Below are positions 43,636-54,366 of a stretch of DNA of 64,000 nt, one piece after another (positions within the stretch are counted from its first letter, which is position 1; the number at the start of each line of letters is the position of its first letter). The stretch lies in contig MSED01000013.1 in assembly GCA_002099365.1 (NCBI GenBank), forward strand, positions 124,001 to 188,000, in the 5' to 3' direction. Position numbers and translations under genes: made by a program. This DNA comes from Phialophora verrucosa. Taxonomy: Eukaryota; Ascomycota; Eurotiomycetes; Chaetothyriales; Herpotrichiellaceae. The notes under the pieces are model-generated. The model was given only the letters and a program-made list of their open reading frames with translations, was not told where the DNA came from and ran no database searches.

Positions 43636-45679
43636 ATGGACGACCGAGGGTTCGTTCTCGACGACCATGCCACAGCGCGAGACGTGTACAGTGCGCTTCA
43701 AGGCGATGAGATCCGCACCTTGTTGCTTGCCCCAGGCAAGAATACTTCGGTCGTCTGCGAAATGCAGGTAGTGGCGTCTCCGAGCAGCACCCAGTTCGAG
43801 GCGCTATCGTATGTCTGGGGCGACACCGCCAAGTCCAATACCATATCTTGCAATGGCTTCGACTTTACTGTCACCGAATCGTTGTATACTGCTCTTGTTC
43901 ATTTGCGGTATCCGGACTCGTGGAGACGGCTTTGGGTGGACCAGCTGTGTATCAACCAGCTCCAAAATCAGGAGCTGATGAAACAAGTTGCGATGATGGG
44001 TACGTCTATTGATGCTCCCCCACGTAGCACCGCCTGTTGATGAAGATGTACCAGGGAAACTCTACTCTTCCGCATGCCGAGTGGTGGTCTGGCTCGGGAA
44101 GTACGACCAGAAAATGTCCCTCGCGTTCGACCTTGTTCAAGAAACCTCGTTGAGTTCAAGTCTCGTCCGGTCCGACTTCCTTCACTCATCTCCAGGGCCG
44201 TCTACACCTCCTAGGAAGCCTCTTCCTGCACGAAACGCGCCCCGATCAGCCGACCGCTCGAGACGCTCCAGCCGTGCTTCAAGCACGCGAAACAGTCTTC
44301 TCAGTCTTCCGCCCTCGACTTCAAGCCTCGACAGCCTGTCTTCCTCGTCATCTCTACCAAAGAACAGGCGAAATAATACTCCTCCTCTTCTAAAATATGC
44401 ACTGTCGATTTTTCAGCACGTTTATTTTTCGAGAAAGTGGACGTTTCAGGAGATTGTTCTCGCCAAAGCAGCGGTCATCTGCTGCGGCGAGCTCGAAATG
44501 GCATGGAGCGATCTGTCCCTATGGTACTTCCACTATGTGTCCAAGCTCCGCAGCTCGAGCCTGTTATATGACTCCGACGGTTCCTTCGAGAATATATTGA
44601 AAGTTCGAACGGAACTCGACAAAGGCACCTTGACGCTGAGCAATTTGCTCATGCTCACGAGACCGAGGCTCAGCACGAAGCCGGAGGATGCGGTCTATGC
44701 CTTGCTCGGCTTGGTGCCTGATTTGGTGCCGTCTCTGAATCGGACCTTCGAGGCTATCGCGTCTTCGGGAGAAGAAGATCTTTTCCGGCTATACCTGGAG
44801 GTCTTCCGGCACTGTATCGATAAAGAGCAGGATCTAGCCATCCTGAGTGCTGCTGGGAGATACAGGGGCAATGCGCAGGCAGAGAATTGGCCCGGTTGGC
44901 TTCCAGACTGGAGGCAGAAGTTACCACTGCGGCCGTTAGTTCTCAACAACGACACAGAGCTTGGCCCAGAGTCAGCTTTCGAAGAAGAGATGCCTTTCAG
45001 CTTCCCGTCCCCATCGGCGCGAGTCAAGCTGCCACTCTACAAGCTGCACTTCGATCCTGCAATGCTACCTCTGTCTTCACGCCGATTCTCAATGACCGTC
45101 ACTGGGGTCCGCCTCGGTTGCATAGTCACACGTCCACTTGCGTGGCCCGGGTCATTCTTGGTCGCTGACTCACTGGGCCTTTCTGCGTTGAGTGACGGCT
45201 CTGCCGTGGGTGAAGACAAATATTCTCAACCACTCGCTTCCCTTGCCTCCTCATTCACGACATTGTTGCATCAGTCTCGGACAACGAAGGGTCCCACAGC
45301 GGAGCGTAATTATTCTGCAAACTTGATTCAATCTTCACTCAAAGCTGGCCGCCGATGTCATTCCGTCCGAACTTCTGCCACGGTGGAAACCGGAGATCTA
45401 CTCTGTGCCTTCACAGGCGGGAAGGTGCTGTACGCAGTACGCCCTCTCAACGAGGGGCGCAACTCAGGTACCGACCATGTTGCCAAGTCAGGCCTCAGGA
45501 GAAGGGGGAAGGCTCAAAGCCCCTCGAGCCGGATGATCACGTCTTCATCAGGCGGCGCACCACACCCGACTCTCAAATGCCTGTATCTAGGTGAATGCGC
45601 CGTGCATGGCCTGAACCCAGCTGCGTTGGTGGGAGATCAGCTGAATGAAGAAGATATGATGGTGTTCGAATTAACATAA
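43636..45679 (+). CDS. HET-domain protein 2
   Basis: Two exons, 43636-43999 and 44055-45679, encode 662 residues; the 55-nt intron joins QVAMMG to KLYSSACRVVVWLG. HET motifs are YVWGD (59-63), WVDQLCINQ (100-108) and, after an insertion of about 90 Ser/Arg/Pro-rich residues, YFSRKWTFQEIVLA. The second block is split by this insertion, which is longer than usual. A PEDAVYALLGLVPD motif follows, matching the DPRDKVYAFLGL position of HET gene 1. The C-terminus (YLGECAVHGLNPA) corresponds to GEAYVHGLMHGD of gene 1. The two genes are about 27 kb apart and only distantly similar, so a recent tandem duplication is unlikely. Confidence 0.9.
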
Positions 45680-46750
45680 GCCGTGCCCAGGGTGATCTCA
45701 ACGCTCCCAGACATCTATCGACGCACATACTCTGTGGAAGCCAGAGAACCGCGAAACACAGCGTTCAAGGCCTGTTGTTCGGGTTGTGCATTGACGGCGT
45801 CTGTCCACCACTCCAGGCCTTGGCTCCCTTTCGACATTTCTACGATACCTTGATGGGATCGGCGAGTACCATGTGCGCTGCTCATCACGACCGGGAATCG
45901 GGCTGCGAGATGCTCCTTGTGGCATTCCTTGCTCGGACTCGACCAGAGTTTCACGACAAGCCACACCAAGGCTCCTCGCAAGCCAATCAGACTGCACGCA
46001 CGTCCGCTTTTGTGGCGCAGTTGAGGCCGGTTTCTATTCCGGCCATCGACCCAATCATAACCAGACTCACCGACTGCACTCATCAGAGGCCGGAATAGCA
46101 GACAATCAATTACTTAAGAATGATACGTGAGAGGAGGGGCTATGGTGGGCTTCTCCTTCCGTCAGTAACCCACCATATCAACAATTCCTACCACGGCTAT
46201 CACGCGGACGACTGGAGGATGCTTCCCGCTGCTCCCTTGCAAGCAGGTCAATTCGACTCGACTCTCTCGACATTGAGCATCTTAAGCTTTGATCAGTCCT
46301 GTTGAATGGCTCTGTCCGACAGATACCGGTCTCTGAACGAAGCATGTTAATCCGAGGCTTGCGATGTCGCTGCATATGCTCGCACGCCGGTGCCAAGACA
46401 AGGCTGGGTGTCCTAACGACCAGATACGATTGTCGTGATGGCCATGCCTGCGGGATCTCTTTGCCAGGAACGGTATGAATGTTCTTGCGTTGCATTTAGC
46501 GCCGGATTCAGTTGTTGAACAAGTCGCTCTTCTCCTATCCTGAAGTGATTGTGGAGGCGGAAGGCATTCCGGCCATTGTGTATATGTACCTGTCAATCCC
46601 TCAAGTTGAGCATCCAGAATTGGCGCCAGACCGCGGTCCCCGAAGTGCAATTCTCAAAGTCACCCGATCGTGCTGCATCTTCTGCCAGTCCATCTAGACG
46701 AGGCTGAGGACGCCTGACTGTTATTCAGGTAGCTCAAGCATTCAGTCAAG
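45680..46750. other. Intergenic; no gene seen
   Basis: About 1.07 kb between HET gene 2 and the dioxygenase on the same strand. Open frames on both strands are short and unlike proteins. Confidence 0.5.
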
Positions 46751-48325
46751 ATGACATACCTCACCGACTCGCCGCCTCTCCCACCGCTGTCCGCTCTCTT
46801 CCCCAATATCCGCTCCGATGCCAGCAGCCTCCCTCGCTCTGCCGACCCATTCACGGTCACTACAACTACTGGCTTTTTGCCCTGTCGTCCCCCGTTGCCC
46901 CGCCTTGCAGCAGAGTTCGATGCCCTCTCAGCCATTCTGGTCGACATGCCCATAGTCAAGGCCGACGGCACGCCGGGGCTGCTTGCAACATTCAAACTCG
47001 GACCCCTTGTCGACTCCGGTGCTCTGCCAGATTTGACCTCGCACATTGACGGCCTACGTACCGACGAAGGGCAGATAGACCTCGAGGCGATTACTGCGCT
47101 CTTCCGGGACTATTCATTCCTCGCCAGCGCCTATTTATTGGAGCCATGTTGGGAGACGTGGTCCAAAGATCATGACGCTGGCTATGGCTTAGGTCGGGCT
47201 GTCCTGCCGAAATGCATTGCTTCTCCACTCGTCAAGGCTGCGGACATGTGAGTGATTGTATTCTGTGTCTTCCGAGGTTCTCTAACCAATGCTCTTACTG
47301 CTAGCCTCGACATCCCGCCGTTCATGTCGTATGCAGCCTCCTATGCCTTGTACAATTACAGCCTTGTCAATCCCAGTCTCGGAGCTAGTGTCTACGAGAA
47401 TCTCCGCCTCATCCGCGCGTTCGAACATGGACTTGATCCCTCAAGTTCAGAAGCTGGCTTCATCCTCACGCACATCCACATGGTGCAAGAGACCGGGCCT
47501 CTGATAGCTGGCGCCGTCGATCTCTTGTCGACCATCGAGGACAGCTGCGACGATACATCTGCAGCTATCACGGCCTTCCAGACTCTTTTGTCCGCCATGA
47601 CTCTGATCGAATCTCACATGGAACAGATGTGGACACATTCGTTGCCGAAAGACTACATCTCCTACCGCACCTTTATCTTCGGCATTACTTCGCAATCCAT
47701 GTTTCCCAATGGTGTGGTCTACCAAGGCACTCGCTATGGAGACGCGAAATCTCTGTATTTCCGGGGCGAGTCCGGCGCAAACGACAGCATCATCCCCCTT
47801 CTGGACCATCTGCTGGAGATACCCATGCCCAAAAATCCGCTAACGGAGATCCTCAGGGACTTCCGGAGCTACCGACCGAAGCCACACAGGGAGTTTCTCG
47901 CCTGGGTCATGAGCAAAAGCGCAGAGATTGGTGTTCGAAACTACTGCACTCATCCTCCTGCCAGCCCCACCGCTGGAGACGACCAGAATGCCTTGCTGCT
48001 GCCGACACTGTACCTCAGGTTGCTGGATCACGTACGAAGCTTCCGCTGGCGCCACTGGCTCTTCGCAAGAGAATACATCATCAAGCGGTCCTCCCATCCG
48101 ACTGCCACAGGAGGGAGCCCTATTGTCACCTGGCTTCCAAATCAGCTGTTTGCAGTCATGGATATGATGCAGGAGGTCTTCGCTGAAAGTGGGCTTGCGA
48201 AGTTCACCGAGCAGGGCGTTGGACAGGAATACAAGGCGGTACGGGAGATGATGGACAACGTCGCCAGCCAGCGGGACAAACTGGACAAGGAGGTCAGGAA
48301 GTACTGTTCTGAAAGGGGAGTTTGA
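46751..48325 (+). CDS. Indoleamine 2,3-dioxygenase
   Basis: Two exons, 46751-47247 and 47305-48325, encode 505 residues; the 57-nt intron splits AAD-ILDIPPF. Family motifs include SYALYNY, an FRGESGANDSIIPLLDHLL block and RPKPHREFL, whose His near residue 360 is the expected proximal heme ligand. Length and motifs match fungal IDO proteins. These cytosolic heme enzymes open the indole ring of tryptophan to N-formylkynurenine, the first step to NAD+ or kynurenine use. Fungi often carry several paralogues with different kinetics. Which one this is (BNA2-like or a secondary form) cannot be settled here. No other kynurenine-pathway gene is in the window. Confidence 0.93.
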
Positions 48326-48587
48326 GATGTCGTAGTGTTAGCCAATGCCTTTGTCGTCTAGTATGCAAGCATGCTGTCGAAGAGCACAACAAGCGCCCTT
48401 CCTAGATGCACAGAGAGAGTCTGCCGTGCTCATACTTGCCCAAGATGACATCCCGATATACATCAACGACTCGACCCCCCATCTCCTCCCCGTGAACATG
48501 GCCAAATTTCCCGATCTTTTCCGAGATACCCACCCTGCACCTCGACACGCCCAACTGTCAGGTCTTCCGCTATCGTCACCTGCACCC

Positions 48588-48680
48588 ATTTTCGTGAATT
48601 ATTCGAGTCAGCGAATCACAATTAACGATTTTCGTTAATTATTGATCCAACGAATAATGACACACGATTTTCGTTAATCT
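48588..48680 (+). repeat. Degenerate ~40-bp tandem repeat, ATTTTCGTTAAT core
   Basis: The core ATTTTCGTKAATY occurs at 48588-48600, 48628-48640 and 48667-48679, a spacing of 40 and 39 nt. Between cores, units one and two align with few changes (GAATTATT...CGAAT...). The third unit is truncated after the core. Confidence 0.7.
48620..48640. repeat. Perfect inverted repeat, 9-bp arms
   Basis: AATTAACGA and TCGTTAATT are separated by TTT within the second repeat core. This could bind a dimeric regulator or form a small hairpin. Confidence 0.65.
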
Positions 48681-48950
48681 CCCGTGGGTCTTGGCGCTGA
48701 TTTTGGACGGCCACGACGTCGTGAATCACCCTTTGCTCAGAACAACGGGAAGACCATGACAATCCTGTCGTTCTAGACCCTTTCAGATCCATAGAACTTC
48801 ATCGGAGCGACCTGGTGATCACAGATAAGGGCATTCGGCGTGAAAACACCCGCGTCACAAGGATGACTCGACAGGACGTGTGTCCCCACGCAGAAGGAGA
48901 TGCAGGAGCAGCAGGAGCAGCAGAGGCAGCATCTGCTCGTCAGCGAAAAG

Positions 48951-48960
48951 TATAAGTATC
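48951..48960 (+). promoter_or_regulatory. TATA-like element of an orphan promoter
   Basis: TATAAGTATC is followed within about 60 nt by a CT-rich stretch typical of fungal transcription starts. The first ATG downstream (about 49062) opens only 12 codons, so no obvious coding sequence is driven. Confidence 0.5.
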
Positions 48961-49555
48961 CCGCCTCCCCCCCGACCTTGTACCTCTTGCTTTATCTATT
49001 CCGTATCAACTGTCCAAGTCCCTTTCTCACTCTCCTCTAGACTGGGAGACAGGGACTAGACATGTCTGATTTTCATCATATATATATATCCATCACCTGA
49101 AGCACCTTTTCTCTATTCTTCTTGTGCTTCTCTTTCCTTCCTGGGAGATTGGCCACCCTGCGCCAACCTGTCCATTCGACGGACGGGTGTGGGTCGGTCC
49201 CTGTGTCGATTTAGTGGCTCAGGTAGCGGGTGGGCTGTCGCGCGGCACCCTTGTTTTTACGCTTCTTTGAGCTTTGTCTCACGATACGTTTACTTCTCGC
49301 TCACATGAGACTCGCTTTCACAAGGCGTCTAGGGTGTGTTTCTTTCGCACTTATATCGAAGGAGAAACACTCTTGCCTGCTGTACGACAGTGTCCGACAT
49401 CCCAGGGTTTGTACAGCCTTCTGAGTGCTGTACACACATTCCGCCGCCAGTGCACGGTTGTGCTCCTTGCTGGCTCAGTCGACAAGCGGATGATCCACCT
49501 TGGGAAGACAGCAAGCGCCCACGACCCATTCGCAGGTCGCATGGCTGTCCTCTAA

Positions 49556-49612
49556 GTACGTCGCCTTCCTCAGTCGAAGACCAAATGTGCTGACCGTGGC
49601 CGATTGCCTCAG
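49556..49612 (+). other. Candidate spliceosomal intron
   Basis: The 57-nt segment starts GTACGT, has GTGCTGACC as branch region and ends CCTCAG. Flanking exon frames give no recognisable protein in any phase, so this may be an intron of a noncoding RNA or of a gene I could not assemble. Confidence 0.45.
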
Positions 49613-51092
49613 GCCAGGACCATCGCAAGAGCAGAGAAACCCAAGACATCTGCTCGGCTCAGGTGCAGCACATCGGCAAGAGCGTCTCTCAACCGCAGAT
49701 TTATGGGTGGCTGCACAATCCGGTCATGGAGTGGGGGGGCTGGAGACACAACACACGGAAGCTCAGCAACCCACTGTGGTGTTCCTCCGGCGATCCACAG
49801 GCATAGCCTTTGGGAACTCAATGCCCCAAACAACAACATGGCACCTGAGGACGCTCGCCTGCGATCAACCTATCAGCATCAGCACCATGCCTGCATCCAG
49901 GCCTTGGACCCTCGAGATATGTTTTCAGGGAGAACAAGGTCTTTTTGGTTCACAGAGGAGCGTCTCGTGGGCGCCCCAATCCAGTCAGTGGGCGGTAACC
50001 TACCTTGTGTGCGCCCTCGAGGCGAAGTGCATCCTTCTGGGACTTGGTCGACACTTCCACCACCAAAGGGCGAAAGACCAGGAAAGCCTCTCTATGCGGT
50101 GACGGCTACGCTGTTGGCCTTAATGCCATGAAAGAGCATGGCGGGTCCTGCTTGGGCCCAAAGATATGCTCATCTGGCTCGGTGTCTAGTGGAGAGCGGA
50201 ATCGTTACAGCATCGTCGAACTCGACACAACCTCATGCTGCGTTGATTTCGCTCATCGCCTTGTCAACACTGTTCACATGGCCTTCGACCATTGTCGAAC
50301 ACGACGCGACTTCGCGCTGTGGTGCTTTCGATCATCGCCTTCAGCAGCCGTATGGCGTCGTAGGCTTTAGAAGAGGGGACTATCTAGTCCTCTTCGCCCA
50401 CTACGATTGTCGGCCGAGGACAGTACAATCACATTCATGCTGTCAGCAGTGGTATCGGCGGCTTCGAATACCCACTTCTACCACGCTATCCGGTCTGCTA
50501 CGATGCAGTAAGAACACCACAAATGTGTGTCACCTGGGTCGTCGGGGATCCTCCGACATGAGCAGCCGAATCTTTACTTCAGTGACCGGAATGTTGGGCG
50601 TCGAAGCGATGCCTGACTGGGACATGATGAAGAGCGCACTCCAGGCAGGCCGACAGTGGTTGAGGCATCCTCGTCACCTCGTTGGCTTGTCACCACGGCC
50701 TCGATACGATAGTGGTACCGCTCAGTGTTGGGATCCGTCATGGAGAGGCTGTCTTCACGGCGTACTGATGGCACGCGGTGAAAATCTCCAGTGCCAGTAC
50801 TGGTCGGGCGGCGGCATTCTTCACGCCGAACCGAGAGCACGAAGGGAAACCCTTCTACGCTGGACTGGTCGAGGAGCTGTCTTATTCACAAGCGGACTGG
50901 TGTTGGGCTCATCCACCCAGCAGACTGACATGGTTGTCACGACATGTTTCGAACGGTAAATATGTTCAGTCAGGACCTTGTCGACACGGTATTGCTGTTT
51001 TCAGCTCGACCCTGTCTATTATATGTGTATATATCTATCCCTCCCATGAGCGGAGTGGATATCATTGACAGAACGATCTCGAAGAAGCAGAA

Positions 51093-51697
51093 ATGGCTAC
51101 ACGACAAGCCATCAAACACACGCGGCGCGAGATCGAAGCAGCCGAGGCATTGGTCTCCTTCCACAACAAGACGGTGGAGTTTGTTGGTCACCGTCAGGTA
51201 GATGCCTCTCGCCAGCTGGACCCTGTCATGGTGCCTCACCCTCCCGCCGCTAGTAGCCAACTCTCGGATCGTCGACGAATGCCGCCGCCAACACTTGCAG
51301 TGTCTCGACAAGTCCGACGGGGCCAAGCGCCAGCACGGAGACACGGTGGTCAGGTGCATGGACAAGCACGGGCGGTGCCTTTACCCGGCTCGAATGCCGC
51401 ATCGACACCGAGTTTCCGGTTCTGGGGCAAGGAGGTGCGGAGGACGGCCTGGGTCAAGGGCAAGCAGGGGCCTTCGTCAACAATCAATACGCGGCCGCTG
51501 TGGGGGATGTACGAGATCCTCCTCCATCAGCGCCACCACCCCCACCACCTGCACAACGTCAAGAGCCAGGAGTTGCAGTGAGGCCGCCCGGAGCCCAGCC
51601 AGGATACTCGTACCGCTGTTACATGTGCGACCACACCGTCCAGCTTCAGTTAGGGTTGATGGTCAATCACATGGTCAACAAGCACGGCGTCACCTGA
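51093..51697 (+). CDS. Small protein with single C2H2-like motif, model uncertain
   Basis: ATG 51093 has a good context and opens a helical segment (MATRQAIKHTRREIEAAEAL, then VSFHNKTVEF). The 3' part reads clearly in another frame: acidic/Gly-rich, then a poly-Pro stretch, then YRCYMCDHTV and HMVNKHGVT ending at 51697, which gives C-x2-C...H-x4-H. A middle piece (SRIVDECRRQHLQCLDKSDG, then AKRQHGDTV) looks coding in a third frame. One intron can join first and last frames (GTAGAT at about 51198 to TAG before CCAACT). Including the middle piece needs a weak GTCACC donor plus a further shift. Either splicing is unusual or the gene is frameshifted. No family is recognised. I see nothing in the neighbours to suggest a role. 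Confidence 0.5.
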
Positions 51698-52102
51698 GAG
51701 AGCGTCGACAGGGCGCGACTCGAGGGCACCAAGGTGCAGATGCTGTGGTGAGAGGAGAGCAGGGGAGGGGAGGGAAGGGACGGGGAAGCGGCCGGGAGAG
51801 GAGTTGCGGCGTGCATGGACGGGTGGATGGAGAGGTGTGAGGTGGGGAGGGAAGCACTGCCTGTCAGGATGCAGGGGTCGAGGTGACGGCGCGTCTAGGG
51901 CCAGTGTGTGTATTATAGGAGAGACAGAGGGAGGGAGGGAGAAAGGGAGAAATCCCGTGTCTTAGCAAGAGCATACTTGACGGCATGTATTGCATTGATA
52001 CATGGCCTCACACACAAACCAAAACCACAACCAAAACCAAAACCAACCCACCAGCTCGGGTACCCTGGCTTTGCCTTGCACCGCCTGCTTGATATTGCTT
52101 GC
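51698..52102. other. Convergent intergenic region, purine and CCAAAA tracts
   Basis: 405 bp between the 3' ends of the zinc-finger-like gene and the DJ-1 gene. It is low complexity: GGGAGGGA-type purine tracts at about 51755-51800 and 51918-51954, then an ACCAAAACC-rich run annotated separately. Confidence 0.55.
52014..52047 (+). repeat. AACCAAA-type simple repeat
   Basis: Six imperfect units of ACCAAA/ACCACA occur close to the DJ-1 gene stop. This looks like a microsatellite, not a telomeric array. Confidence 0.55.
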
Positions 52103-52923
52103 TCACTCTCTCTTCGGGTCTTTGGGCTTCCCTTTGAAAAAGGCCCTCTGAATCAACCATATCCACCACAGGACATTGCTGACCTTCCCGCTGTCGTAGT
52201 CTTGTCCGCGATCGCCGATCTCGGCCATGGCACACACCAAGTCCGCGAGCTCCCTCTGCACTTTGGAGTGCAAATACGCGGCCGTCAGGTCGAGGCCGTT
52301 TGTGATGCCACCTGTGCACAGCCAGAACGGAGAGACTCGCGCGTCAGCGGGAAGAGTTCGGAGGGTTGTTCAACAACGAGGGACGCACGGGGCTTACCTG
52401 AAGTCCAGACTCGGTCGTCCCTCTCCCATCTCCGCTCCACGAACTTGGCCCGGGGGAACTTGTCCTTCAACCTGCCCAAGAGGCCGCGAGGGCCCGTCAC
52501 CCTTTTCCCGTCCAAGATGCCTGCATACCCGGCCAGGAAGCTCCCCGTGCATATGACGAGGAAGTCCGTCTGATTGGCGTCCTTGTGCGCTCGCATGAAC
52601 GACAGGACGTCGTCGTCGGGCACGGTGTTCGGATCCGGCCCGGGGATGAGAAGCACGTCGAGACGCCCGGGCTGAACCGCCGGCGAGGACAGCGAGTCCG
52701 TCACAGGTAGAGACGCCGACGAGGTCATGGGCGCGTATGTGCCCGGCCCGGAGGCGGCAATATAGTGGATCGACACGGGGATGGCGAGCTTGGTGAGCGG
52801 TCCGGGGAGGCCGCATGCCTCGAGATACTCGGGGGTCAACATGCCGAAGGCGTCAATGGGGGCGGCGTCGAGGAGTTGCATTGCAGGGACAAGTAGGACG
52901 CCGACGTGGAGTGAAGTCGCCAT
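52103..52923 (-). CDS. DJ-1/PfpI family protein
   Basis: Two exons, 52923-52398 and 52311-52103, encode 244 residues; the 86-nt intron (GTAAGC...CACAG) joins WTSG to GITNGLDL. The fold is read from HVGVLLVPAMQLLDAAP at the start, VLLIPGPDP, and the nucleophile elbow VICTGSFLAGYAGILDGKR with Cys125. The WTSGGITNGLDLTAAYL segment provides the conserved downstream turn. Members of this subgroup include isonitrile hydratases, glyoxalase III-like enzymes and uncharacterised stress proteins. The catalytic Cys is present, but the substrate is unknown. A GTT trinucleotide run lies just upstream of the start. Confidence 0.9.
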
Positions 52924-54366
52924 GATTTGAGATTGAAAGATGAGGACTCCTTACTGAAGATGCGCAGTGTGTTGTTGTTGTTGCTGTTGTGCCAGAACAC
53001 ATCGAAGGAGCTTGGGTTTTTTTGTTTGGTTTTTGAAAGGTATGTATTCAATATATACTTCATGTCTAAGCACCAGGTACCAACCTTGAGTACGTGCCGG
53101 ACCGAGTGAAAAGAAGTAGGTAAGTGTAGCTGTTGAGACAACATCGTCTGCTCGGGCATCTAGTTTCAGTGGAGTATGGATGGAGATTTATCAATGTTGC
53201 TCCGGCTCTCACGCTTTCAGATTCACGACTAGGTCAGATGCAAAAATGATTGGAAGGGGGCACGGTGCACGATGTTGCTCTCTTTCTGCTGCTAGGCTCC
53301 AGCGTTTTCTGACAGCCTCGCCACTTATCATTGGCTGGGGGAGAAGCTGTTACCGACGAATTTGTTGGATGACTTGACCAGATCCAGAAGACTTGACAGA
53401 ATAGGGCAGGGCTTTCGGAGACAAATGAGCCCGATAATACTGTGCAATTTTGCCATTGTCTGGTGAGGCCATAGTCCTATGGTCTGGATTGATGTCCGTG
53501 ATCAATTTCGTCGGCTCGACAAAGCTGGATACCGGGTCTGTGGCGTCCAGACCACCTTTATTGCTATGGTTTCCGAGCATGCGCTACTACCTGACCAGCT
53601 GCCATGGAGAAGGCACCGGCTGAAGTCGATAAAGAATCATGAAGCATGAAAGTGAGGGTTGGTGTAGGCGGAGTGAAAATTCCAGGCGTGGCAGTTTACG
53701 TGATCACGCCAAGACCCATCTAGTTGGGGTTTGTGTACAAGGTACTCGCACACTCCGTACCGAGTATAGAGTACGTACTTGCCTTTCTGTGACGGACTTC
53801 TGAAGATGCAGCGAGGCACCGACAGCTCTCATTGTTGCTCGTGCGCCAATCTCCTGCATCGCGTCTGAGCATTCGCTATGGAGCACTTGCGGAGAATCTC
53901 ACCACTGAGAGGTGAGGCGAGGACACTCCGGCATACATAAAAGCTTGGTTCAGCTGGCGTGGTGATGTATGTCAACTTCCCACGATTGTTATGGAGAGCT
54001 TAGCCCGGGCACGCCAATACCCAACCACAGCCGTCAAGAATCTAGGCAGAATCCCGACAGAAGTTGGAAGTTGGTTCTGAGGGCAACGAGGCCGGCGAAA
54101 GCTCTGAACGCAATGCAGTTAGTGCGCGTAGCTCTTCCGACGGACTCTATCCGCCGCTAACCCGATGAGGCGCAGGCCGGTCCAGAAATATCCACCACGC
54201 ATCGATATCGATATCACCAACCCAAACCTGCCACATCTTTTTCAGGTTCATCGCAATTCACCATCCTAAGCCACCCCATTTATTCGGTTCTGCCTCTCGC
54301 CCATTTGTCTCTGTCTCGCCCAGTCCGAGAAGTTTAATTCACTTCTTTCTCTCCTTCAGGCAGACT
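52924..54366. other. Divergent intergenic region
   Basis: 1.4 kb between divergent starts, so promoters for both genes. A (GTT)n run lies at about 52971-52990 next to the DJ-1 start. A cluster of GTACTCGC...ACTCCGTACCGAGTA words lies at about 53741-53779. No coding frame. Confidence 0.5.

Larger units (their letters stand above)
48326..51092. other. Gene-poor region with orphan promoter and repeats
   Basis: 2.8 kb without a recognisable protein. It contains a 40-bp repeat array (48588-48680), a TATA-like box at 48951, a pyrimidine-rich stretch after it, an AT dinucleotide run near 49079-49089, and a well-formed intron at 49556-49612. The longest plus frames, 49500-50102 and 50138-50959, read like noncoding translation (rich in Arg, Trp, Cys, His). 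A noncoding transcript or a decayed gene is possible. Confidence 0.5.

Noticed and set aside
41220..48325. Transporter, HET gene and dioxygenase as a metabolic cluster
   Set aside because: No core biosynthetic enzyme or shared promoter elements; nearness alone is weak evidence.
49500..50959. Two long plus-strand open frames in the gene-poor region
   Set aside because: Protein sequence looks random (high Trp, Cys, Arg), and the first frame runs through the best intron candidate of the region.
52014..52047. Telomere-like repeat
   Set aside because: Units are ACCAAA-type, not the fungal TTAGGG/CCCTAA repeat.
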